64,000 bases of DNA, taken from assembly GCA_963989245.1 (NCBI GenBank), contig OZ022352.1:17775060-17839059 (forward strand), given 5' to 3'. This document shows, one piece after another, positions 12,583 to 25,600 of this stretch. Within the stretch, counting starts at the first letter, position 1; the number at the start of each line of letters is the position of its first letter. Below the pieces are notes generated by a model that did no database searches, was not told where the DNA came from, and saw only the letters and a list, made by a program, of their open reading frames with translations. Origin of the DNA: Nansenia antarctica (Eukaryota; Chordata; Actinopteri; Argentiniformes; Microstomatidae). The position numbers and the translations under genes were made by a program.

Positions 12583-13625
12583 AATAACTGTCACCTCATC
12601 TGATGTGTTGCAAGGGCTCTGTAGGCTAAGGGAGTTGTGTGACAATATTAGCATTTATTTAAGTGAGTTAATGTGTGAGGTTTTCAGTCTAGATGAGATT
12701 GAACTCACACATTGTAGAGACAAAAAGTCACTAAAGACACACAGAATACCCTCCATAGGCTCCACCAAACCAAAGAGCACCCAGATATGTTTGGATATGG
12801 GATTTACCAGAAAGAACGACCATCTCCTTGAGATAGAGTTGTGTAGTGTCTACCCACCTTGATCCCTGTTAGTCGAAACGCCCACTGTGTACTAAAAGTA
12901 CAGCTTCTGAGTAGCATGTGAAATGTAAACTAGCTTGTTAAGTCCCAAAGGTGTGCCCTGGGTTGTGCTTATTAGGTGGCATTTTAGCTGCTTCAGTTTC
13001 TATGGAACCCTGGTTTTAATGCTGTTTGCCTTTTGAAGGTGAAACAGTACTCTATTGGGCAACTATCTTGTATATGTTGTTTCAAGTTGACTTGAATTTA
13101 GTTCAATCGCATAACAAAGATTGAAACAGTTTCCTGTCCATTTGGTCCCTGTGCTTTTTTCCTGAATTTACAGAACATTTATTCAAATTGTTTATGAGTA
13201 CAATTGTTAGAGTAAACCGTGCGATGAGTACACATGTTTCAGTGAATTGGGCAATTTTTTAAATGTTGCATTGTTCTCTACAACAATCTAGAGATCAATT
13301 AATGCACAGAAAGCGGTAAATCAAGCAATATATTATATTATTGTGAGACGTCTTCATGTTTCCTGACGTTTTAGGGTTGTCTTGAGGTGGTCTGCCTCCA
13401 TGCTATCTCAGATAGGCAAACATGATCATTTGAAATGGTGACATGGGGATTTTAATGTATGAAAAAGAATCCAAATGTATATTTACTGTACCCTAATTTA
13501 TATTGTATTGTACATCTATTAACTCTAATGTGAGGTTGAGTAAAGATGTTCCAAAATCCTTGTCTGTGGTCTCTCGTGTATGTGTCATAACAATTGCCAT
13601 GTTTAAAAAAATAAAATAAAAACGT
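12583..13625 (+). other. ric8a 3' untranslated region (inferred)
   Basis: It follows the TAA stop at 12580-12582. Overlapping AATAAA signals at 13610-13615 and 13615-13620 are the first strong poly(A) signals downstream, giving a 3' UTR of about 1 kb. No competing open frame with gene-like features. Confidence 0.6.
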
Positions 13626-15660
13626 CATTCAACATACCGGTAGTGCAGTATTTGAAAACAGTTACTCTGCATACACATAAGCCCTTATTGGTATATGCCT
13701 TAGTGAGGCAACTGGAGATGTCCATGACTCAAGGAAGAGCATGGCAATGGATTTGGTTGGAAGCCCAGTCTTATCAAGGCCTCTGGTTCATTGGTCCCAA
13801 ACACATAACAAAGGCCCCCTTCAAAGCTCTCAGTGAGAGGGGTAATTTGAAGGGAATACAGCTAATCTAGAGATAATTATATGAATGTAAATAGGTGAGT
13901 GGTCGAATGGATACGATATGTCTGGCAACTACTGTATAGTACCTCACACCAAGATGCTGGTAACAACTTAAATACTTGGCATACACTATATACTTGGTGC
14001 CCATGGGTATAAGACAATTCATACTTATCTGCATGACATCACAATGGAAATATCAACATTTATTCATAATTTGAACTCGAGCTGCAGTAATGTTGTATAC
14101 ATTTCGTATCGCCAAAGTTGTCAGAAAGTAGTCAGAGAGTTGTCTTGTCAAACCAGCCAGTACATTAACCCATGACTTCTAACTGTGTGTGAGAGTGAGT
14201 GCTGTGATGGTATCAGAGCGTCACAATGTTATTGTGAACTGTGTGAGATAAGAGAGTGGGAGCTGTGTATCTGGATTCCCCCCAAGAGATATGCCAAACA
14301 AAGTCTGTAATCTAGAACTGTGGACAATCTATCTAGCCTAAAGTACCTGGGTGCTAGGTAAAAGAAAGTGGCAAATGGTTTAGCAAGTGCAGTAGGATTC
14401 TTTGAAATGTTGGATTATATTGTGGGCAACCAAACAGCTTCAAGTCCAACACTAACAAACCTAATGAACACCTGAATGTCTAAAATGAAGACTATGGTTA
14501 GTTTAGGAGTTGAATCTGGTGAGGTGAGGTAAGGCTGGGCTGGAGAACCAGTGTGACCCCAATTCAGCCTCTGAGGACTGGCGTTGCATGCCCTAGATTA
14601 CAAGGGAAATACTGCCATCTGGTGGGTGAGCAAGATTATTTTCTATTAGAAAATGCTTCTTGGTGGCCTGGGTTGGTCCAGCACCATGGTCTACAGTGCA
14701 TACATTATGCCCATGTCGGTATGGGTTCGAATCCGGCCCATGCCCTGTTGACATGTTCTCTCTACTTACCTTCCTTTCTGTCTTCACTGTATCTGTCCAA
14801 TAAAGTAAAAAAAAGCATGTGGGACTGCCCCACTCAGAAAAAGAAATTAAATACTGCAATTCAACAGTCTAAGATAGAAAATTAATTTAAGGCGTTCATT
14901 CCAACACAGCAATTTCAAGTGTCATTGTTTCGGATATAGTTGAGCCTTTACCAGAATTGTTAATTGTGACGATTGTGATTGGGTCATTTTGGAGTCATAT
15001 CATTTAATATAGCAAATGCACATAGTAGGTGTGTGCATAAGGGGGGACTAGTAACTGAATTAATGTTGTCTCACTAAGAGTATTTGTCTGACAGGAACTT
15101 CAGAACAACACAGACTAAACCAATCATGAACTCTAAGTCCCTGTCTGGGCCGTAGCTGTTTATTACGATGGCTTACCCTGATTAGCCTCTGAGTCATAAT
15201 GTAGGTTGTGTTTCAGCTACTAGCCGACTCTAGCAGCTTTGCATCAATGTGTGAATACCTAATGTGGGAGTGGGAGTGCCTAAACCTGATGTCATAATGG
15301 CATCGGTCCAAAAGTCTGTCCTCTAACCTATACTGAATGTATGACCTTATCAGACACCTTGCAACAGTTGATTACTTGTCACTTATTCAGTTGTTTATTA
15401 GCAGAGCGACAATAATATGTGTTACTAATCCACCTGCAGCGCCAGCCACAGCACACCTGTTGACATCAGAGCGGGAAGCTTTTTGGCCGGGGGGGAACAG
15501 AGGAATTCTTCCAAGATCAGAACCATGGTGGCTATTCTATGGGCATTGTGCTCTAAGGGCACTACTCTGACTTGAGCAAGACAGGCCCATCCGACACCAT
15601 TTGTTAACTTCTGTGTTCTGTTACATATGAATACGAGGCACCTGCGGTGTTGGTTGGTAC
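13626..15660. other. Intergenic, no gene seen
   Basis: Spacer between the 3' ends of convergent ric8a (plus) and the COX8 gene (minus). Apart from the SINE at 14655-14850 I see no exons, RNA genes or recognisable regulatory arrays. Confidence 0.6.
14655..14850 (+). mobile_element. tRNA-derived SINE, copy 2
   Basis: Same family as 9037-9235: GGTGGCCTGGGTTGGTCCAG, a B box GGTTCGAATCC, the body CTTCACTGTATCTGTCCAAT, then AATAAAG and GGGACTGCCCCACTCAGAAA before an A-rich tail. It has a short deletion in the A-box region relative to copy 1. Confidence 0.8.
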
Positions 15661-15665
15661 ATTAA

Positions 15666-15671
15666 TTTATT
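15666..15671 (-). promoter_or_regulatory. Poly(A) signal of the COX8 gene
   Basis: TTTATT on the plus strand is AATAAA on the minus strand, about 90 bases past the COX8 stop codon. Confidence 0.65.
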
Positions 15672-15760
15672 AAGGTGTTACAAGATTATTAAGAGACATC
15701 ATCTGGAGTAAGGTGCAGGCAGCGGGCTGGACGGGACACGGTGGGTCATACAGAAGCTTC

Positions 15761-16575
15761 TTAGTGCTTTGTCTTGTAGCTCTCCAGGTGTGCCAGGACC
15801 CACCCAGAGGGCCCCAGGATGGTCACAAACATGGTCATCAGTGCAAAGGCTTGTTGCTGGAGAAAGACAGCACAGGTAGAGCATGTTTACTACACTGATA
15901 GTCATAAATGTCTTGCCCCATAACAGCATGCCTAGATTGAACAGGGTTTCTAGCTTTAAGACTCACTAGGCACAATCGGACTATATTTTGTCATCAAGGT
16001 CATATCATTGGCAACAATTCAAGTAGGCTACAGGCACAGCTTGATCACAAGACAGGAAATACTGTATAAACAGCCCATATCATTCTAAAACGAGGAACTC
16101 GAGGCAAACGTAGTTTACTTTCACTATTTACTGCGCAATCTATTTCAAGTTATTTAATGTGAATAAAAAAAGATTGAATCATAAAGTAAATACGTGAACG
16201 GGCTTAAAGGAATAATGGCGCTATTATGGGCTCTTTGCCAAACTGACGTTATTACGCATGAAGATCATGGCAATGACAAGTCACAATCTAGTTAATGTTT
16301 AGAAAATCCGACGGACACATACAAACAAAACATACGTAGGCCTACACGTATTTTTCAGCTTACTAGTAATTAAAGGGTTGGTCATGAATGAATGCGCAAA
16401 CTTTTATGCGCGTGTCACACACGCTCTAGGAAAGTGCGCAACAACCTGCCGCATTATTACTTACGCCCGCCGTTATCTCATGCCTCGCAGGTTTCGATGA
16501 AAGACGGGCTTTGGAGGCGATCTGAGACCTCACTGCGCTCCTCAGAAGGTTTACGGAACCGTTAAGTGCAGACAT
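15761..16575 (-). CDS. cox8b: Cytochrome c oxidase subunit 8 (COX8 family)
   Basis: Two exons on the minus strand, 16575-16465 (37 codons) and 15856-15761 (31 codons plus stop), join in phase 0 across GTAAGT and TTTCTCCAG to give 68 residues, the usual size of a COX8 precursor. The N-terminal ~26 residues are rich in Arg, Ser and Ala and lack acidic residues, as in a mitochondrial presequence. The mature part starts near SSKPARHE and has one membrane helix in QQAFALMTMFVTILGPSGWV followed by LAHLESYK. The GPSGWVLxHLExYK block is the COX8 hallmark. The product would be a small inner-membrane subunit of respiratory complex IV. The 8A/8B choice is less sure than the family. A poly(A) signal lies at 15666. 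Confidence 0.9.
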
Positions 16576-16900
16576 GGTGCCTCTAGTCTAAACCTTTAGT
16601 AGTCTCAAGTCCAATGGTCGGGGGGAGCAGTCCTGTGTATCGAGCTCAGGAACTCCAGTATGTCCGTCAGAGGTGGGAGTGGATGTTGTCTACCTGCCAA
16701 GTTGATAAAAGGTCACAATAAAAAAAAATGTTGTCTGCGCCTATTGGAGCGCTGCTCCGCTCCGCTCCCCTCCCGCTGAAATAGCCTGGCGGGGATTTAA
16801 CTGGCCAGCTCAGTAACGGTGCGCCCCTCAGACAGCCTGTGTCCTCGTCTCACCTCGCAGATATGCAACACGGACGGCAATAACAACTGTGGAGAGCGTT
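16576..16900 (-). promoter_or_regulatory. COX8 5' UTR and probable promoter region
   Basis: The sequence just upstream of the COX8 start on the minus strand is GC-richer than its surroundings (16735-16860, CGCTGCTCCGCTCCGCTCCC). It contains a CCAAT box (ATTGG read on the minus strand as GACCATTGGAC near 16613). No TATA box stands out, as expected for a housekeeping mitochondrial gene. Exact start site unknown. Confidence 0.4.
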
Positions 16901-17708
16901 TCGTGACGTTAGAAGTATAAGGTTCTATCTCAATTTTTGTCAAAATTGAGTTTCTTACATAATCTGATCCATTAGGTGTTTATTAATGCCTGTGTGTTGT
17001 TATTTTTTTTTTAAAATGTTGACATTTTTGAGTTAGTAATTAATCAAATACAAAGGTTCCATCTCACAAACATAATGGAATGTAAAAACGTTGACGCTCA
17101 ATATCTCTGAACTGCCCTAAACGGAGATAGAACCTTATCATTCTAAGCTCACGGTTTGTAATACAAACGTTGTATTCATAGTATCAGAGCATCAAAGCAT
17201 GAATCATTGTGTAGGAGACTCATTTAAGTATACATTCGGGGGTATTACAAACATCTGATCAGAGTTTAAAACATCAAATGTGTCATTGCTGTTGTAAGAG
17301 CTGAGGCTGTAATGAGACAGGCAGACAGGCAGACAGGCAGCGTTGTGTGGAGACAAGGGGTTAGCGGAGATTAGGCGTTATTGCGTTGTGGAATCACAGA
17401 CGTTAGTGATTTTAACGGTGTTTCCGTCAATTCCGTGCAATAATACATCAACCTTAACGTATAGGTTTGCATGGGTACGCTATAAATTTCGTGTGTAGGC
17501 TATAGCCTACTGTAGCATACAGTCAGTCATGTCCTGCCCTGCTATTTGCTATTTTCTCAATGAAGTATCCGAGCCTATCATCTCACAAAAGTATGGATAT
17601 AGTTCTAAATTGCGTGAGATATATAACAGACAGGCTGTCAATGTTTCCTTTGAATTCAAGCCGTACATAGTACATGCTGGAACTATGTATATCCTTTTTT
17701 ATTATTGT

Positions 17709-17761
<53 letters not shown>

Positions 17762-17769
17762 ATATTGGA

Positions 17770-18028
17770 CCCGTCTGATTGGAAGAAATTTCGAGCTGTC
17801 AGATTGGCCGAAATTTCTATCCATCTGCTCGGCTGAAATTTCGACCCCTCTGTTTGGCTGACATTTCGAGCCGTCTAATTGGCCGACATTTCGAGCGGTC
17901 TAATTGGCCGATATTTCGAGCCATTTGATTCGGCAAAATGTTGAGCCTTTTGATGAACCTGTTTGGCTGACATTTCGAGCCCCTGATTGGCTGACATTTC
18001 GAGCCCCTGATTGGCTGACATTTCGAGT
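17770..18028. repeat. Degenerate minisatellite, ~25-bp unit with ATTGG and TTTCGAG
   Basis: About ten copies of a unit like TCTGATTGGCCGAAATTTCG AGCC. The best kept parts are (A/T)TTGGC(C/T)GA and ATTTCGAGC. It begins right after a poly-A and TA run (17708-17765). Copies differ by several bases and by small insertions, so it is older than the other arrays in the window. Confidence 0.85.
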
Positions 18029-19814
18029 ATTGTGTATGATGTTATTTAGTTGTGAATAGGCATCTGCTGTAAGTTCACTGTATATTTAGGTTTTCGAAGC
18101 ATTTTCTGATTATTTGCTCTGTTGAAGTATCTCTGCCATTATATTTTTCTTATGTGCCATGTATACTGTTTGCAATGGAAAATTGATTACCCTTCATATT
18201 TCTCTTCCAAATCCAATGTAGATGACCCTACAATTTGACTAAATCTATCCTGAATGAGCAGTTGTTCTGCAAATGACAGTAGCCTACATACAGATATTCA
18301 TTTTTCTATAACTCATATTTGGAATTGCCAAAATAATTCCCATCATAGGCTTACACTAAGTAATGCAAAACATTACTGAACTGTTTGATTTAACTTCAGT
18401 TGAATCACTACATTGTTGTAGCTCTGCCTCATGTGAGACATTCCCTCCACATTCCTTAATGGTATGCTGTATAAAACCCTTCAGTTATTTTTAGGTTAAG
18501 GATTCACCACAAGATGGCCCATCTGCGTCATTTCGATATCCAGCATGTTATGAATCTTGTGTACATGTACAGTATTACTTGTAATTATCTGCTTACAAAA
18601 CATTTTCAAGTAAGGACTCCCATTTTCGCTCCACTATTGAGTTGAAACTGAAGTGGTACTATCGGTTGCCCAACCAGGTCCTCTGTTTATATGATGTTAT
18701 TACCTTAAAGCTGAACCTGCAATGGTTCTTCTATTACCCTCACATACCCAGTAGATGATGCTGTTCAACTTGTTCTCACATTTGCTCCACATAGGTAGTA
18801 ACTATGGCAGTTTTGGATCACTCATCATGATCTGACTATGTACAGGAATGTGAGAAGTGGGGAAGTTCAATTGCTGATGACTTTATATTTTTTTTTCATT
18901 GAATATGAGCATGGCAAGTTTTTCATTTAGCAATACAGTACTGTATTCTGATCCCATTTCTGTAACATTCATAGCTTAGCCGTAGAAGATGGATATGCTA
19001 CATGTATGTGTTAAGTCATTCTGTAGCACCAAGACAACAATATTGCTCTGTGAAAAGAGTTATCTGACCGAAACAGCCTTTGCACAACTTCCTTAATATG
19101 AGCAATTAAAAGGGTTAGTATCTAGAACTAATTGTTTTGTTATTCTTCGTAAACAGATCATTAAGATACAAATCCTTAACTTACAATTGCAGAGATCTCT
19201 GAGACTACAGAAAATGTCCTTGACTTTGAGATGAAGTTCTCTAGGGGGCATTTTTACTTAGAGCAGACCACAGACAAGGGACTCATGTTGTCCAGTAATT
19301 TTGCAGTTTTTCTGAAATTGTGTCATAGTGCCAGAAATTGATTCTAGCGTTTTGTACAGTGAGGCTATTCTCAATCCCTCATACTGTATATCACATGCCA
19401 GAAGGAACACATCTCAGATCTTGGGTGTTAAACAACAATAGATTTCACACACATCTCCTCTGTGTGTGAGGCAGATATGTCTACACTGAATACTTACTAC
19501 TGACATGTCAACAACAACAACAACAACAACAACAATGACAAAATCAAAAGACACGTGACAGTAGTAATATCTAAGCCATTTTAATCATGGGTGATCATTC
19601 ATCATTGCTCTATTCAGAACAGTACATCTTAATATTATCACAATAATGGCATTTAAACATACAAGGAGAATATCAACAATGCATTGAAAATGTACATTTA
19701 GAAAATATTTCAGTATCAATCAATCATCTTTCTCAGAAAATTCTTCAAAGTAACATAATTCATACAGTATACTATATCTCAAAATATGACTCCTCTCTAC
19801 TGGATGAGTAGATA
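18029..19814. other. Intergenic, nothing recognised
   Basis: Spacer upstream of COX8 and downstream of spexin-2. It holds a short (CAA)n run near 19508-19534, but no exons, RNA genes or transposons that I can support. Confidence 0.55.
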
Positions 19815-20933
19815 CTAAGTGGCCATAAGTCTTCTAGGCTTTCTGAACTCCAGTGATCTCAACCTCTGGAATCCTATGAGAAAAGCCAATGTTAGAGTAA
19901 GTGGTTAGTTAGGCATTCTTGACAGTACATACAAAGATGGCTCGGCTGACCACAAGTGAAGCATGACTTAGGCAATTATGCTATGAGGCTAACGATATGA
20001 TTTGTTGTATGATGTTGCAATTTGAATAACATGTAATAAGAATTGAAAAACATGTAATGTAATTGAATAACATCCTAGTCAGTTGTACAACATTGTGACT
20101 GACCTTTGATTACTCTGTACAAGCCAATCGACCCTGACTTGTAAATACTGTCATCACTGTCAGGTACAAATCTTCTCCCATCTGAAAGGCATTAAATACC
20201 ATATCAATTATTGACTTCTTTCGAAAAATCTATAGTAATGGGATTTCATTACATTTATAGCAAAACTATCCACCATTTTGTGAGTGAGTTTAGTGAGTTT
20301 TCCCTGAGCTTAATAGCACTCCAAGTAGATCATGTTTTGTCTAGCCTACAATGGGATTAAGATGATCTTAGTGTAATAAAGCTCCTAGGGAACCTCACAC
20401 TAGTGGGGTGCAGCGAAACCAAAATAAATACAGGTATGACGTCAGAAATCTGGGAGTTACAGCGGAAACAAGACTTACATTTTCCTTTGAGATACAGCAT
20501 TGACTGTGGGCCCCAGTGGTTCGGATTCAGTTTAATCTGTTGAGAGGAACAATGTCTAATTTAAGTCACCTGGTTGTAGTTGCTTTACTTTTAAGTGTTT
20601 CAGAATATTTCTGTTAAAAATAATAACAATAATAATAACAATTGTTAGCTGAAACTGTATGAAACACTACCTTTTGAGCGTGATGAGATTCCATAAACAA
20701 AGCTATCACTATGATCGTACAAGTCCATACAACTGTTGCTCTTGCCCTCTAGAGACAGGAAGAAATTAAATTAGCAACATTTCAGCATTTATCAGAAATC
20801 TAAACATTCAAGTTTACAATTACAAATGTCATTTCCTGAAAATAGTGGATAGTTCTGGTACAAAAGTTATTAAATCCCATTACTTGTAATATACTTGCAG
20901 TACATAATCTAGCCTACTTACCATATCTGCCAT
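19815..20933 (-). CDS. spx2: Spexin-2 prohormone (neuropeptide Q family)
   Basis: Five tiny minus-strand exons: 20933-20922 (MADM), 20748-20671, 20536-20479, 20181-20104 and 19873-19815. All have GT/AG borders and consistent phases and give 94 residues. Residues 5-27 (RARATVVWTCTIIVIALFME, then SHH) form the signal peptide. The hormone lies at about residues 36-50 as HWGPQSMLYLKGKY, followed by GRR, a C-terminal amidation and dibasic cleavage signal. The core WGPQSMLYLKG is that of spexin-2; spexin-1 has NWTPQAMLYLKGAQ. Spexins are secreted peptides that act on galanin receptors 2 and 3, affecting feeding and reproduction. Residues after GRR (FVPDSDD...) resemble other spexin-2 tails. There is no dibasic site before the hormone. 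The exons are too short to be seen as ordinary reading frames. Confidence 0.9.
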
Positions 20934-21320
20934 AGAAAGAGGTAGTTGTTTTCAGTCCAACCAAACCATGAATGATTTGGCCAATGTTCCTGTCCCCTTT
21001 TATTCTCATCAATAGCAACAGGGTCTCAGGTTCAATACTACCCCCTGTGTGAGACAGCCTGTAGGGAATCAGGGAGCTCTCAGGAAAGCTGTTTATGCTA
21101 GCTTGAAAAAACAAAAGCTTACGTCAAGACCACTACTGCCATAATGAAAGTCAATACGATCTGTGGCTTATAAATTGTTTTTGGGATTTAGATAAAGATT
21201 AAGATTACAATTAATCTACAACTTATTTAGAGAAATATATATATATATATAATATTTTCCTAGTCATCAGTCATCACTGCTCAACATTGTCTATTGGCCT
21301 CTCAAATACATTCATTAGTA

Positions 21321-22355
21321 ACACAGGACTAGAGGAACATGTTGAACACATGAAGAGATATGAGCTTTCGAAGTCAATAACACAATCTGTGATGTTGTTT
21401 TATTGGTGCATCTCTTGAGATCACATTGTGGTTACTGTAACAGATGTAGAAGGGAAAGTGGTCATAGTAAATAAAACAGATCAGTGACACACATTCTCAA
21501 TCTTAAAAACAAACCAATAAAAGAAGACACTTCTCCAATGAACAATGAAATCTAATACTATCTTTTCATTAATGTTTCAAACAAATAACAGGACACAGAG
21601 ATTCCAGAGATGCATTCTGAGACTCATACCTGAGTGAGTGAGTGGATGAATATAATAAATTAAATAAATTGTGCAGATACATAAATAATTATGTTAATAA
21701 ATACAAAAATACGAACAAGGAACAAATCGAGATTAACATCCGACTGAACATGCAAAGCAAACATTGTGCAAATATAATTTCTTGAGGGTTAGAATCTGAA
21801 ACAAACACTATCTAACCAACATGAAAACCACCCTAACACAGGACTAGAGGAACATGTTGAACACATGAAGAGATATGAGCTTTCAAAGTCAATAACACAA
21901 TCGGTGATGTTGTTTTATTTGTGCATCTCTTAAGATCACATTGTGGTTACTGTAACAGATGTAGAAGGGAAAGTGGTCATAATGAATAAAACAGATCAGT
22001 GACACACATTCTCAATCTTAAAAACAAACCAATAAAAGAAGACACTTCTCCAATGAACAATGAAATCTAATACTATCTTTTCATTAATGTTTCAAACAAA
22101 TAACAGGACACAGAGATTCCAGAGATGCATTCTGAGACTCATACCTGAGTGAGTGAGTGGATGAATATAATAAATTAAATAAATTATTGTGCAGATACAT
22201 AAATAATTATGTTAATAAATACAAAAATACGAACAAGGAACAAATCGAGATTAACATCCAACTGAACGTGCAAAGCAAACATTGTGTAAATATAATTTCT
22301 TGAGGGTTAGAATCTGAAACAAACACTATCTAACCAACATGAAAACCACCCTAGT
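21321..22355. repeat. Tandem duplication of a ~515-bp segment in the tesmin 3' flank
   Basis: Copy 1 (21321-21835) and copy 2 (21836-22355) match almost base for base, starting at ACACAGGACTAGAGGAACAT. Differences are few: CTTTCGAAG/CTTTCAAAG, TTGAGATC/TTAAGATC, and a small indel near AAATTATTGTG. Copy 2 abuts the tesmin stop codon at 22364, so the duplicated unit is tesmin 3' UTR or immediate downstream DNA. Confidence 0.95.
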
Positions 22356-22363
22356 TCCGTTCC

Positions 22364-22659
22364 CTACAAGCTAGTAGGTTTAAATATTGACCCGATGATG
22401 TGTGACAAACACTGGCCGAACTCCTCCAGAATCATTCTCTCAGCTTGAACCGAAGTGTAGCCTTCCTTCTCGGCCGCCTCTGCCTGGGCCAACATGCAAC
22501 CGCATGTGGTTTCCACTACGTCAAGCGTGATGCCCGCCATAGGACACCTATCAACAATAAGACCCACAGTCAGTCACCAGAGAGCTAGAGAGAGAGAGTA
22601 GAGTAGAGCTTTCAACAAGACACAGTCAGTGAGAGGAGAGGCCATTCTGAATCATCATT

Positions 22660-22698
<39 letters not shown>

Positions 22699-25600
22699 CC
22701 AAGACAAGATTCACAGTCAGTCACGAGACAAAAAGAAAGGAAGAGACCATTCTGAATCATCATTATATCAACAACAAAATTGCCATTGACACAAGGCCTT
22801 AGATTTTTTGATGACTGCAGATGTTTGTCTTTGCTCACCTTGGATTTAACTGAAACCAGAAGCACCTTAAATGGTCCAGTAAGTAATATTCAAGCTTACT
22901 TGTTACTGGCCAGGGGAGTGGGCCGATTTTCACCCTTCTGTCTCCTCAAATTTGTGCGCATGCAGAAACACAACAGCTAATGGCCGACACTACAAGTCCA
23001 TTTCAGGGGGTTATATTATCAGTGAGGAGGTTGGAACTTCACACTGAATTTCACCACGAAGGCCAGTGGTGGCACATTTCCAACAAACTTACACCCTGCA
23101 CCTTTAATTCAAATTGACTTTCATGGATTGTTTGGCCTGATAATCATTCACAACACTTTTTTTTTGTTAATTTTTGTGATTAAAGCTGTATAAAAACACT
23201 TGAAAGAAGGCATTGATGTGATGTACTGTATGGGGCATTACAAACTACAGGACATCCCCAAATTATTCTGTGCTGGCTCAGATATTTTCACATTGTCCTT
23301 TCCAGCACTGTGTCAGAAACTATGGAGGATGCGTGACCAGGCCAACACAGTACAGTACAGCTCAGCTCAGTTCGGTTCATCTCTGTGTTGTGTTCGGCTA
23401 TATTTCAGTGGTTGAGACTGATATTAGAAGGCCTCACTTGTTCTTTTGACAGTTGGCCTTCTTGTAGAAGGTGGTGTCTGGGCTGTCGCACACTGTGTCT
23501 GGGCTGTCTTCCTGGGCTGTCTTCCTCTTCGGACTGTCCTCGTAGTTCTTGCAGCCCACACACTTGCATGTGGATGAGCACTTTATATTGGCCTGCAAGG
23601 GTCAATGGGGATAACACAGCCGTGTGTTAGGCCTAGTGCTTAGTAGTATGGCAGTTCTGCTTCGAATATTATACGCAAATGCCTACATCCATCAATTTCT
23701 TGCCTCATTAAACCAAACAACCCTTACTTTTAGAGTAACAAACTTAGCAAAAATAGGTTGGTGCTCATGGTGCTCATGGACATAGGACAATAAAGTAATT
23801 TCTGGACATTATTACATTAAGGAGTACCGTACTTGATTTGGCTTGCCAAGTGCACTGGGTAGTCATTCTCATTCCATACTGTACCTCGAAGCACTCGCAG
23901 TAGTTCTTCAGACAGCCTGACCGTTTGCAGTTGCAGCCCTTGTTGTGACGACCTTTGACCTCCCCTGATTTTCCGTTGCCAATCTTTGGTCTGAAGGCCT
24001 CTGGATTTCGATCCAGGCAAATCTTGAGGTAGTAAATGTCAACAAACGTTGTAAGAAGCAACCGGATATCGAGTGACACTGCAAACATGGCTCTGTAAAC
24101 ACCAACAATGTACTACAGTCATTAAATGAGAGGAGCAGATTGGTGAAGCTGTGTGCGTCACTCTAGTGAGGCACTCTGCCATAATGATTCCACTAATTAC
24201 CTGACCGCCTCACCTCAGGTAGTGAACACTTGAATGGTTCAATAATAACCATGACTAGTTAATTCAGGTTATACAGTGGCTGTCAGGAACAACCACAGGA
24301 CCACTGTGTGTCTATTCTTATCCCTACCCCTCAACAACAGATACATAACGTAATGAAAAATAAATGATGCATCATCCAGAATGTTTGTCTGTTTTACTAT
24401 AATTGGAGCTGCCTTCTTAACCTGGTCTCCCTACATCTTTACACCTTAACTCAATAAATAAAGGTTAAAGATGCATTATGGAACTTTTGTCAGCAATTAT
24501 TTACAATGTTAATCATGTATGGGTTATGATATAATGTTAATTGATTTATTATCTCATTAAACCACAGTCCAGTTTAAGGTTAACAAACTTTTGCTAATGG
24601 GTGTGGGGAGGTGCAACATTTCAGTCAGGACACTCATGTCAGTTTAACCATTTACTGCATGAACATTTTAATTTTCTTTTGAGCGCCTTGCCCAGAGTTA
24701 AATGAATACAACTTGCAGTTATATAATATGGTTGGGAACAAGCTGTCACAAAACATTAGGTCAGCTGTATCTGTATTCTGTATCCATTTTTTAAACAAGC
24801 TGAAGACTGTTCTGTTATGTTTAATCTGTTAATCTGTTAATTCTGTTATGTTCTGCCTTGCCTTGACTTGCTTAGGGAGCCCATAACTTAACAGATAAGC
24901 CACATAAAGAGCAACCTATCGGTTGGAGGCTGGGCATGTTGGACAAAACCATCTGGCATGATCACAACCAGAACAACTGTTTGGATGCTACATATGAGCG
25001 TTAACTTGCTGAACTCTGTTCTCTACAGCCTGTGACTGTGTTTATGCATCTGTCTAAACAATTGACTTAGAGGGGCCTAACTGAACTAATGTTAGCTTCA
25101 TTTAGGAGACCAACCAAGAGCTCCCCCAGAGGGCGAAACTTCAATACAGTTACTTTACAGTAAGTAAAAAATAAATTTAAAAATATTATACCGTGATAGC
25201 ATTGCATCTCTCCATCTCATGCTCCGTGGTGTTGAAGCAGTTGATGCAGTTGCAGTTGCTGCAGACTTCTCCTCTGGCGAAGCAGTCGCAGTAACTTTGA
25301 AAGATTACACAGTAATGAGGCCATCTTCAATCCATCAGGAGGTTATACTGTACATAACAATATGCGCTGTGATGAGATGTCAAAAACATGTCATGGCATG
25401 CACATCTGCAGTCACACATTGACGCAGGTACAGTATTCAGACACGTAACACAATTCTTCATCCCAGAGTAAATCAAATATGATTTAAAATTGTTTTTATG
25501 TAAGTATAAAACATAGTAAATATACAACAGCATTTAACGTATATTATTATATCTAACAATTACCGTATTGACCCGAATATAAGACGACCCTGATTATAAG

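Noticed and set aside
17529..17861. 110-residue plus-strand frame ending in the ATTGG array
   Set aside because: It passes through a poly-A/TA run and the minisatellite, has no splice partners and no recognisable domain.
20914..21114. 66-residue minus-strand frame over the spexin-2 start
   Set aside because: It reads the 5' region of spx2 in another frame and through the first intron donor; the five-exon chain explains the site.
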